NCBI GenBank assembly: GCA_023053545.1
Contig: JAKZAN010000005.1
Span: forward strand, 4,154,001-4,218,000
Source: Lepidurus packardi
Taxonomy: Eukaryota; Arthropoda; Branchiopoda; Notostraca; Triopsidae
Direction: 5' to 3'
DNA length: 64,000 nt
Below, in pieces: positions 42,701 to 54,700 of this stretch. Position numbers and translations under genes: made by a program. The notes under the pieces were generated by a model that was not told where the DNA came from, searched no databases, and saw nothing but the letters and a program-made list of their open reading frames with translations. How positions within the stretch are numbered: position 1 is the stretch's first letter; each line of letters begins with the position of its first letter.

Positions 42701-45700
42701 TGGCTGTTTAACTACGGCCGCAAAAGTTTCACGCAATTCGTTCAGAATTAGCACCTCGTTACTTGGTTTCCTCTCTGGACCCTTTTTTCCTTAACCCGTT
42801 GGGCTTCGCTCACCTTTTCGCGCTCGTTAAAAAGGGTTTGCAAATGAACGCGTGAATTGGTCTCACTTTCCAACTTTTGTCGGAAGGTGTTGGATGCACA
42901 GGTGACATCAAAAGGCGTAAAAAAGGGCTGTGATACCCGAGTCAGGCATAGTTTTTTGCCTTTTTCGCTCCACCTGTGTTGTGTACCTTCGTCGCTTGAC
43001 GGATCAACCTTAGCTACTGTGGACGAAAAGGGACATTTTTTTTTCGAGTAAAGAGTCAGTTTCGGTGAAGCTTTCCCGGGTTTTCTTTCTTGTTGTTTGG
43101 TTTTTAAAGGGAAACGTTGTTGTCATCACGCTCATTTTTTTCGATAGGCCGTATGCATCCCCCCAAAATTGGGGTGTTTCAGAGCGTAACTATTTGTAGG
43201 AGCAATCGCGTCCACAGCAAAAAGCTATCCACGTTTCTCATAAGCTCACACGTACTCGTAGCGTTAGTTCTAGTTGGGCCTGCCTTAACAATAGCTTGAC
43301 GACGCAAATATACTGAACAATGAAAAGAAGTCGAGCGAATGTCGTTCGCAACCAGGACTAGTTTAGTTACTCCGGCTTGACGTGATGTCGCTCGGTATAG
43401 TTATGTCTTGCTTTTTTGGGGGGCGGAACAGTAAAATAGTTCATGTAGCAAGTGGGTCATCGCTTTTTATTATTAACCCCAGGCCGTCGTAAAAATAACA
43501 TCGATCGTTTTGCTAGTCTCAGTTTTGCATTGGCAGTCGTGCATTTTTTGCAATTCCATTTGCTTCGGAATGGGGTTTTTAGTTATGCCGCGCGACTTTC
43601 TCCATTCCACTTAGTAGCAAATTCTCCATGTTTATTATATACTCTGTCTTGAGCCTCATTTGTCCCAACTTTGCATATAAGTAGCCCCATGCTTTGGGTG
43701 GGAATGCGGCGCATGATTTTCTTCAACTTCTGCTGCGTTGGGAAGAGTTTTTTTGTTTCTTTGAAGGGGGCAAGATAAAAGCCTCAAAACGGTTGTTCGA
43801 CAAGACCGCAATTGACATGAAAGTTAAATGGGTTTTTATACGGCCAATTTTCCAAGTATAAGAAGTCAGGTGCAGACAGACTCATCAAAGATGTGCGCGA
43901 GGTCTTTTTAATCACACGTGTCCATCGGTGATCAGACTGACCGATAATCTCGTCCCCACATTATGGGCCAAGTGTGCCCGCCAGCCAAAGGAGAAGAAAG
44001 AAGAGGCTACGCCTTTAGCTTTGGCTAAGAAAACGACGAAAAGGCCAAGGCAATAGGGAGGAGGGTGCAGTACACCTTTTTTTAGGAATAGGCGGCCCGA
44101 GCAAAAAAAAAGTATAGAAATAAGAAATTAAAAAAAATCCCGAGCTGGAGCAAAAAAAGGGGCGCAGGCAGGTTAGGTCGTAAATCTGCATGTCCCGCCG
44201 CCGTCCAGCGTCGAAACCACTTTGGCTTGAGGAGCTTAAATGCTTGAACCATTCCCACGCTTCATCTTGTGTCTAATTTCTATCTCCTCTGGAACTCAAC
44301 ATTCTCAAGTTGGGCTTCCTTTCCAGGCGTTCAGCATCAGTCCCATCAAGAGCAACAACAATAAACGGAAACTGTATGAGTAAATTCCTTGTAGATTTCA
44401 GATAGATCGATACATGTGCATTATAAATGTATACCAAAGAGGTTGAGATCGAACGTCAGAAATATTTCAGGCGGGGGTGGTGGGGGGTCAAGCCCCCCTC
44501 CTTGCCAAGCTGATGACCATCATTTGCATACTAATTTGCTGTTGTCCCTTACTCATTTCAATGCACCTTGTTCATCAAAATACCTTTCGACATGCGGTGG
44601 CTTTCTTGACAGTTGAGAGCAAAACCTCCGAATGGTGGTGAGGTTCCTCTATGAAAAATGCGTCGTCGCAAGAAAGAGACAAGAGAGCCCCGAAAGGGTT
44701 GTTGTTTGTGGGAAGTAATCAAATTAGGCGCAGGTGATGCATAGGTTAATTCCTAATTCCGATCGTTAGGCGGAAAAAAGGTCGAGGAGAAACGGACTGT
44801 TGCTTACGTGTAACTTATGTATGGTGCGTGTTGTGTAGTAACTGCATGTTAAAGAAAAACCTATGTGTGCGTATGATATGTGTATGCGGTTGGTAAGAGA
44901 CGAAAAAAGAAGGGGTCCAGGTACAATAACTGATTTGCATGAAGTTAAAGGCAGGGCTCGCTTTTTCCATCCGATACATGCCAAGCTAAGAAAATTTGAG
45001 AGGATGAAGTAAGGTAAAGGTAGGGAGGGAGAGGTAAGAGAGAGAAAGAAAACAGCGAGAAAAGAGAGAGGAGCGCTTAAAAGATTGTTGGGGGATGTGG
45101 ACAAACCAAGGAGGAGAGGAGCGATCGTTGCAGGTCCCTTCGTTTTCCCCTGGCCGCAGGTAAATGGCATTCCTGGACTGCCCCCTTTGCCAAACTCCTT
45201 CGGTTTCGGTCTAAGGCCAAAGTCGTGGGGATCGGGTCGGACAAGCCGCGTGGTATGGATGTATACATGCTGTATGCAGCATTTGGGGTTCCCGTAAAGG
45301 CTTTCCGTTCGCCCGTTCCCGAGAGAGGCTTTCCAAAGCCCCGCGAAAGGTTCCGTGTATGGTTTGGCCATACATAAGGTCTTGTGGTCGGTTTCGGCAG
45401 AGTCTGGCAGTCGCGATCGCGGAGGCACACTGCTACGTAAAAGGGACGAGCGAGCCACCAAGCAAGCTCCTCCATCTCAGCTCAGATGCGTGCAAGACAG
45501 GGAACGCAAAGGACGTATTGCTGAAACACGTTGGCAAAAGTTTGACGAACAAATACGTGGCTAGTAGTGTCGTGTCGTTTCGTTCGCTATTTGTATTTTA
45601 AAAGCACAACACTTGACTTTCAAGTGCCAATTGATCTCACCGGAGGATTACTGTGTTATAGTTTTTTCGTTTCGAAGTTTGGCTGATCACTAAAGGTGGT

Positions 45701-48700
45701 ACAAAGGATTATTGCCCGCTTATTTATGGGATTTAAACCCAGGCGAGAAGCCCAAAACGTATTGTGGTGATGGCGGATGTTAGTGTGTTGCCCGTAGGGG
45801 CAAAGCCCGCTTTGGCTCCAAGTTGTTGGCTGTAGAGTCCTCCCCGAAAAAAAAAAAAAAGCCACAGCCAGAAAAAGGAGCTTTTTATCAAGGTGGCCTA
45901 AAAGGGAAGAGCCCGAAGAATAGCTAAACAAGAAAAGAAACAAATTCATAAGCTTGTGTTCTGCTGCTGTTGTTGTTGAGCGGGGTGATAGAGCCTAAAC
46001 CAAAAGTCCTTTCTCATAACCGATGGGTTCGAAAGCCATCATGTGTTGGAGAAGACCACGGTCTCGGAAACCCAGTGTTACCAGAAGAGTACAATCAACT
46101 TTTACCATCAACGCTCCGGCGTCAGTGTGGAGCCTGAGCAGCGTACGATGGTCTTGGCCATCGTCGTTGGTGCTCATTTTGCTCGTACTTACGGAAACCT
46201 TATGTTTAGCGGCCGTTTCCACCGCTACGCGGATGCACTACATCCATTGGAACACTACCAATCCCATGTAAGTCATTCTACCCTCATTTACAGTCATTAC
46301 CTAAAAAGAAAAAGCCAACAAAGCAACACTTCACGTTCCAGTTTGGGAAAATTCCAGCTTTTTTTCCGAACGGGAAACATTCCTGCCTAAAGGTGTCAAC
46401 GACAACAAGTACTGACAAGAATTCCCATTGCGATGGGCTTATCATTCTCTTGCATCTGTTTTCATTGGTAGAAGTGCATTGCGTTAGGTCTGTCTGCTTA
46501 GTTAGGTGGTTCTTGGACCTTGTCAGCAGCAACTCGCCTCTCGTCACATTCCGCTTGTCAACTCGCTTGAGCTTCTGAATGTGTCCCTTTTGCTGCTGTC
46601 CGTGTCCACTTTTTCCCTAAAGCAGCTTCAAACCTCGAAACCTCAACCGAGCTGCGGGATTTACCTTTTTGCTTTCCATTAGCACTCCTTACGATTTCCA
46701 TCCCCCAAACCCCCTTATCGCATTGAAAATTCTGTGTAGAATCCGCTTATTGTTATTCCGTATTCTCCTTTTTTCTGTCTGTCGCGCTTTTCTATTCTCT
46801 CTCTTCTCAAAACTGTTCAAGTAAGAAATCCGACAGTATCAAGCTAGCGGAGACGATTATACGTTGTGCATTATGTACTTCTTGGGTTAGAGTAAACGAA
46901 AAACACGAGAGGCGGAAAAAGAGTCCTAGGGCCGTTAGTTGCTTCCGTTCTTGATGCGATATTATAGACCTTGTAGGAAATAAAAACTCCTTCAAAACAA
47001 GTGGGGAGGGAGGAGGGAAGATAGAGCTGTAATGTAACATAAACGTCAAGAAAAGCAAGCAAGGGAAGCAGATGATTGTGTATATATTTATAGATGTAAC
47101 GTCTTACGACGATCGTTAAGCCTTTGCAATCGCCGAGAAGGGTACGAGGGTACCATACCGTACGGTACGGAGGGTACGGACGGACGATCTAAGAGCAAGG
47201 CAGCGAAGAAGCGTCGCGGCGTAAAGCAAAAGTCAACCCGAAAAAGTCTCTAGTTTCCGGGAGTTAAGTGAGTCACCCGTTTCCAGTACACTAGGAGACG
47301 ACGGACATCCTTTTAGCTTTCTGATGTTTACGAGGCGTCAATGGGAGCACAATGCAAACAAAAGCGATGGACACAGAGCGCAAAAGAATCCCGGGAATAG
47401 TAGTGGGCTGTCTTGTCTTGGCAAGTTGCCTCCCTTGAGCTATAGGCAGCTAATTTACTGTAACGACTGTATGAAATGCGTGAAAAGACGTTTCTTTGGG
47501 ATAAAATAAAGTCTAGAAGAAGAAGCAGGGGTTTACGCATGTTGAAGGGCGGGAAAAAATGTGCAATGGCCGAAAGCTGCGGAATCCAGTGCCAAGCAGA
47601 CGAAAAGCTCCCGAAGTTAACCCCTATTTACCCCGTTAAGAAAAGGCTGTAAACCGTTTCCACGAGGCCTCGGCGACGACAGGGTATAATTAGCAACGCT
47701 AGCGACGTGCCAAGTTACTTTTTTAAAACCTTCCGAAAAAGAACGAGGTCTTTTTTGGCGCGATGAGCTGAACAGACCTGCCGAATAGAAGATTTTTTAT
47801 TTATTTATTTTAAACAGATGTACAGGTCTCTTTCTTGTCTCTCGCGCTCGTTTTTCTTGTCTCGGACTGTCGGGAGTGAAACTCATGACACTGACGGCCC
47901 TTGTGTGAGATGGTGTGATGATGGTGTGACAAGACAAGCCATAAGCCACTGCATTTTCGGGAAAGGTGACAAAGACCAGGAAAAATGGACGTGCGATGAA
48001 GGGTGCAGATATGGAGCCGGTCAAGTGAGGGGGTTAATGAAGGGCAGGAATGCCGTGTTGCAGGTGCGAACGACGATCTCCATGGATTAGAAAAGCCAGG
48101 TTTAATTTTTTTTTTCAAAACGACAAGCTTTTACTCGAGTTGCCTTGTATGTACTTATGGATTTCTGCCCTGCGGATGACAACTGTTTCTACAAGCTATT
48201 GGAATATTGGAAACGAGCTTTACCTTTTTCTTTTTTTTTCCATTTTACCTTCTTCATTCACGTCTATCACCCCCGCCTGTCACCCTTCTCTTACTTGTAG
48301 TTTGCTTTGGAGAACTTCGGGGTTCTCATCGAAGAGCACAGCAAGTGGTCTATACGCCATATAGACTCTCTCTCTCGTCTTCCTTTTCACCCAATTTACC
48401 CTTAGGCATGTCTTTTTAGTCTGCGTTTTTCTTTGTCTATTTGGCCTGGTTGGTCTTATCACTAAAAACGAAAACCGAGCCTTTATGTGAACATTTTTGT
48501 TATGTTAGGCCTCACAAGGTCTTTTTTTTTTTTGCTCATATTTTCCTTTACGTTTCTCTGCCCCCGACCCTAAAGACGAAGACTTATACTTAATTGGGAG
48601 GTCAACAAGGTAACACTCAATGTTCCAATTTTGGGAATCCGCGTGGCAGTTCACACGGAGAAATGCGTATTATTGTTACGGGGAGGGTACATACTTTCGA

Positions 48701-51700
48701 TAAAAGTTAGTACAGCTGCATTGAGTTTTGGGGCTAGCGCAAGAAAAGAACCCGGGCACTGCTCTTCTTTTAGGTTTATACAATCGGGGAAACCCGCAAT
48801 GTTAGAAGTGCTTAGTAAAGCAATAGAGAGCACAGCTGTGGCGGCATTGTTGGACCCTTATTGAATTGCACTTGGGGAAGAGAAACGATTTTCGAGAGGA
48901 TCAAGTGACGATTGTATTGTTGCTTTTACATGGAGGCAAAAGAGAGTACAACGTGGGGCTAAAAGAGGGGAGAGCAGGTATAAGGTTAGGTAACGCATGA
49001 CAGATTTCCGAGAAATTGTAAAAGCGTTTAATTGAATGACTTGAGCCGAGACTAGCCGCCAAAAAAGATGTTTTATGCAAAAAGGGGGAGCCATTTTACC
49101 ATACCATTTTACTATACCTAGAGCACCCCAAAACCGCATATAAGCGAAGGGAAAATTGAGGCTAGTTCAAACTTGAGGAAGCAGAAAGCCGCCAAGACGA
49201 GGAGGGAGAGCGAGAGGTCATTCTGTTTGTACGTTTGGCATCGTAATTTGCCCCTTTTTCTTTTCTTTTTTCGGCTGTTTTACAAGCAATAGAACACTGC
49301 TGACATTGTCCACGGTCCATCTGAACCACATGGTCGTTCTCGTATGACCATTAGCAATCACGGAAGAAGAGAAGAAGCATCTTCCCTGTGTTTGCTTGGC
49401 TGAACTCCACTCACCCTGCTTTGCAAAGGGGAAGAAAGGGGATCGGGAGAAGACTTATATAGATAGACTGCTATGTATAAAGATTTTTTTTCTTAAAGTT
49501 ATCCCTTGCATGGCCGTTTGGAGTTTATTAGTCAATGGCAAAGGCGGATGCTTGCAGTATTGGCAGAGAGCCCGGTTTTCTTGCTCGGGGAAAATTGGTC
49601 GGCCATAAGCACGCAGATGTATGTATATATATGTATGTGCGTGTATATGGTCATGGGTGTTGGGGAAGATGGAAATGAAAGGTTGTGCTTGTGCGGGAGA
49701 AGCAACAAACCGGCTGGACATTGTGGCTGCAAGGCATTTTGGGGTTAAATAGAAAAGCATGGAATGCTCATACAATGTGGGCTCCTTTTATATACATTTT
49801 TTTCGTCGTCTTATGATGGGGAAGCAAAACGAAACTAAAAAGGCCCAAATCAGATGACTAAAACCAGAAAGGTTCCTTTGCCTATGCCTTAAGACATTTG
49901 TCGGATCAAATGGATTGTACAGTACCACAGTCGGCACAAGAGCCTCTCTTTTTGCTTTGTAGATAGACTAAATCGGGATTAAATCGGGACTATTTGTGAA
50001 CCCCAGAAATGGTCACTTGTTTAGGTGAGATTTGCATAAAGAAAAGCTTTAAGAATGTCGGGTTTAAGTGCGAGTAAGTAATTTGCTTGTATGTCAAGTA
50101 TTTTGAACTTACTTACCCCCTCTTCCTACTATCTAGAAAGGAGAGTTTATAAATAGTTGCGTAGGGGGGAAAAGGAAGGTAATGTTCTTCAGATAGCCTT
50201 AAGAGAAGATCAGGGGCACCGCCAAAAAGGTTGTCAGCGTCCTCAGCAGGTCGTCTGGTTCCACTTTTCAAAAGACGCCGACTTTTCCAATAGCGTATGT
50301 GTAAAAAGGTTTGACTTGCAACGAAAGTGGGGAGAAAATGTGGGGGTTTTGGAAAGAAGACAAAAAAAAGAGTGCGAGTGTCATTATAGTCTACCGACAG
50401 GCTGCTCGCTTGCAGTCAGCGTTTTCACTCATCCGGGGGGTTATAGAGTTTGCCTTGAAAGGTGTCAAAAGTCGTTTCTTACCTTTATGGCTCATTTTGT
50501 GAGGGATGAGAGGCAACCCATGCGACCTCTACTGACCCCACATATACGGTTCTCTCTCTCTTGTCTAGCACTTCATTTGCATATTCCGGTTCCCACGATA
50601 CGGAGGTTACACACTCAAGGAGCCCATGTTGGGGGTGGAGATGAGAGTTCCCTCTTGTTCAAGCTGTAAAAAGAAAACATATTGTGTGGCTTGTGCCCTA
50701 TTGGAATTAGGAGGTCTGGAATCGATAACAACAATGATTAATCGACCTAATTATTCCGGATCATTTAAGTTCTTACCTAGTTTTGGAGTTAGGAGGAGAG
50801 AAGAACAAGAAACTTCTCGAGGAGAGAAAAAAATACGAAAGACGAGAAAAGCGACAAACTGGAAATGGGAACAAATGTGAGTTGTCGGTCGAGAGCACAA
50901 GCAAACAGCAGTCAGCTTCGGCGCTTTAACTGATATCATCTACCCCTTTCTAGTCTTATTATGCATTGCGCCAAAGCAAGTTAAAGCTAAAGCAAAAGAA
51001 AAAAGGAAAAATTTAGAGGCTTAGAGTGTGCGTATGTGTGTCAGCGGTCGTGTTCCTCTTGTCGTTCCTCTAAACCAGTGATTCAGGAACTTGGCATTCC
51101 ACTTGACCAAAAGACAAGAGGCCTTCTCTCTCTTTTTTTTTTGTCTGAATGTTTTTAAAGTTCGTCCCTTCTACAAGTTAAGTTTGTCGTGTGGTCCTCT
51201 CGAGAGAACCCCTTTGTTATACTTCAGAGCTACCTTGCCAGACCATTAGTGATCCATTCTGGTTTCTTTCTTATATAGTTGATTTGTAGACGGTTGATTG
51301 GGGCGTTAGGTTCTTTTCGAGTCTGAAAATTTTTCAATCCCTAAATGTTGCGCTCTGTCGGGCCACAAAACTTTTTTTTTACATTTTTTACAGCATGGAA
51401 ATGATGATGCTCGTGCTCATTGAGTATGCAAGAAGGCGAGTGTGGTTTGATTTGGGAAAGAGACAAGGTGGTCCTTTGTCATCAACAGGCCTCAGAACTT
51501 ACCACATATCTAGATGGGCGTTGGTTCGCGAACAAAACATTCCTTGACTTTACCAACTTGCTTGTCTTTTCCTTCAATGCTTCCGAATATATATCCCCCT
51601 ATGCTGCTTTAGTGCTTTTAAGGCTTGTGTTGAGTCTTTTCTTTTCGCCTTGTCTTGAGGTTCGGTCTTTTTTGTTTTCTCCCACCGCACACATTCAACC

Positions 51701-54700
51701 CCCAAAACCATAGTGCTTATTGTTCAAAATCTCCCAAGCCTTATTCTCTTCAACTTACTTACAGCCTGTTAGCTTCCAATGCCACTTTTCTAACACGCAC
51801 AACAAAAAAGTCACTTCATAAAACTCGGTGGTTTGGAGTCAGGTGACAAAAGCCGATGGGTCCAAGGCATTCATCACTTTGGAGTGGACACGACGTTTTG
51901 AAAGCGACCCCCAAAAAAAGACAGGAGGGGAAAGAAGAAAGATAGATGTGGCTAGGCAAAGCGATTTTCGGTTGGATAGAAATCGGTTTCAACATTCTGC
52001 CGTGCATAGTGCATTGCTCAAAGATGTGCGGAACGTGTGTGTGTATATATATGCGAGTGTGTGAGGAAATAGATGGGAGATGAGAGAGACGCCAAAAGCT
52101 GGAAATGAACAACTCACTATTCTGTAGAAATCAGGAGAGGCGGCAACAATGGAAGACTTTGTTTGCGACCAAGGGCCGCCGCACACTCAGTACACAGTCA
52201 GGTGTGAAAAAAACAAGAGCGTTGGCGTGACTGTCACATATGCGTAAGATAGCTTTTTAATAGGAGTGCGATAGCCAGCAGGCATGCCACATTCTTGGGA
52301 GCCCTTGTTGGCGAACTGATGTATGTGCCTTTTGTACCCAATCTGCTTATAAGGGGGGAAAAAAAATAAAAAAATTCCCCCCTCCAGGTCTTTGATAAAC
52401 GGGCTGAGGTGGAAAACGTCCAAGTGGCTAAAAGCGAAACTCGCCGAGTCCACATTTGCATGGTGTCGGCTATTTTGGTTATGATTGGGAGTTGTTTCTT
52501 TTTTACATGAAAAGAGTGAGAAGAAAGGAATCTTCCCGTGTTACCCCAATTGAGTGACATTATGCGAGCATACGTCACGTGCTTTTTCTGTTTAATTTTT
52601 TATGTGCGCAAACTACGCAGGAAGCAGTTTTTTTAGTGGGAACAATTTAAAGAAAAAACGTCCGAACCCCCAGAAAAAAAGGTTTCCAAGACACATAGTC
52701 TTTAAGACTTTGGTGAGGGGAAAACTTGTTCAGTGTATGAAGGTTTTGGGCCATTGGCATGCAAAGGATGCCGTGGCATAGCCATATACCTGAAAACTTG
52801 CTTGGGCGTTCAGCTCTCTACGTTTCAACGTGGGGGCTGACCTTCGAGAAATTGCCTTGGCCCTTAGCACCGTAATTCGTGCAACTTCCCTCCCGGCCAC
52901 TTGTATATATACCTCGGCTTTTTTCCATTCTCCCTTATCTTATGGGCTTTTTTTTAATGTTTGCTAAACTTTTATTTCCCCACATGTTATGCATGTAATG
53001 TACATATAATGTATGCAAAACGTAATAGGTACACCCATATGCATGGCATTTAACTTGAAACTTGGGGGGGAGATGTTATATCCATGTGGGAACCTGAAAA
53101 AGCTTTAAGGGTGCGTGACCGTGACCAGTTCAGTGTTGAGTTTTGAAAGGGGTTAACTTTGGGTAATTCTCCCCTTCGAAAATTCTCCAGGAAAAAGTGG
53201 TAAATAGGTCTGTATATGTGTGTGTGAAATCGGCGTATCAGATTTGCCTAACAACTCACGGTCGGTCCAGTTCACGTTTTGAGAACGTTTTTACACGCCT
53301 TTTCACGCCCTAAATAGCTAAAGCCAAAGTTGCTAGCGAACCAATGAAGCGGGAATCGGGAAATGAAAAAGAGCTAAAAGGTTCGAAAAGCTATCACGGT
53401 TGTTAACGAATTTTCATATCCCGGTGTGATTCCTCACCTGAACACTTGGCGCCTTTTCGGAGACTCGATAGGAAAAAAGCTCTTAGTTTCATAAGAATGC
53501 TCAGTTATGGGAATCATGTTCGCCTGGCAATGGCAATCTCCAGATCTTTTTTCGCTTTTTTCCTTTCAACAATGCATTGCAAACTCCCCCTCCCAAAAAA
53601 ATATGATAAGAAACTGGAAGAAAAGTGAACTTATTATCGCCTAGTCATGGTTCTCTTTGTGAGTGCTGGTGCTACATACACGGGTTTCACGTTGCACACC
53701 CAATTAGCAGTCCCTCCTCTCACTGAACCGGGGTTTAAAAGTGTGGATGTCCCCTTCGGTTTTTAACGCAGATGCCAGTTACCGGAGCAGAAATGTTAAT
53801 TAGACGTTACTTGAGTTTCTTTTTTGCTTTTATCTACAATGCTGGAATTTTCTATTTCCGGGGCTGTGCTGCAGCCAGATTTGCCTTGCACACACATGGG
53901 CCATAGGTGATTAGCACCTCCGTGCCCTCTGTGCATGCGAGTCTCGCCTGGCTTTTTGGGAGATGGCCGGTCTCAGATAACGGTGAAGAATTACGTTCCA
54001 TCTCTCTCGCTCCGGAAACCAGTCTTGCAGAGTTTTTCCTCCCGTCTATCTTTTTCTTTGCGCAACGTGTAAAATTGCCTCGATCCCTTAAAGCAGAACG
54101 GATGATGCTCTCATGAGCAGAATTATTCGCCCTTTGTTTGGAAATATTCTACTTGTAAACGTAAAATCATTCTAGCGTTAACCATTTTTGTTGCGCTGCA
54201 GAGGAGAGAAGGTTGAGAGGTTACACCTAGGACAGCTTATTGTCCCAAATACCTCTTCCGGGCAGATAAGCCGTTAGAGAATTGCATATGGAACATATTG
54301 GGTACGCCTGGATCAGTCGAAGACACTTTTCACCCTTGTTTTACCTTACTCTGTCGTATTCCTTGAGGACGAGGGGGGGGGAGTACGTAATTCCTTGGAG
54401 GCTTCCTAAAACGTCCTAGGGGAGGAGGTGCGTGCATGCTTACATTCGAGAAAAGCTCATTACAGGGACATGTTACGCAGCCCTAGAGTTTTTTGGGGGA
54501 AGCTTTTTTTGGCTGCACCGAAATTGCGTTTTACTCATGTGCGTTACGAGTAATTAGTGCGGAAAAATGAGTTACGGAAGGGGATTTAATGACTGCCGGG
54601 GCTAATGAAATTAGTTTAACGACCCTTTTAGGGCGAAGAAAGTTGTCGAGAAAATGTTAAAAGTCAGGGAAAGTTATATTGACAAGGGAAACTCGCGGTT

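Larger units (their letters stand above)
21801..46022. other. Ephrin intron 1, distal part up to exon 1b: no gene seen
   Basis: No exon, tRNA, transposase or reverse-transcriptase signature was recognised. The longest open frame (231 codons, antisense 44766-45461) has no recognisable domain, and other frames are also open beneath parts of it. Supported content: a dispersed repeat at about 21826, 38351 and 43217; octamers at 27060, 28390, 29784, 31939, 32469, 41257, 44522 and 44933; a CCAAT/TATA cluster at 32069-32116; an A-rich tandem repeat at 26071; and simple repeats. Confidence 0.6.

Noticed and set aside
44766..45461. 231-codon antisense open frame, the longest after NDC1 exon 2
   Set aside because: No domain or protein-like pattern, and other frames are also open through parts of it. 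It lies just before exon 1b inside the intron and looks like a chance frame.
46043..46390. 115-codon frame overlapping ephrin exon 1b in another phase
   Set aside because: It runs through the splice donor and does not encode the ephrin start motif: a shadow of exon 1b.
50157..50669. 170-codon sense open frame in the last part of the ephrin intron
   Set aside because: No recognisable motifs and no neighbouring exons that would continue it.
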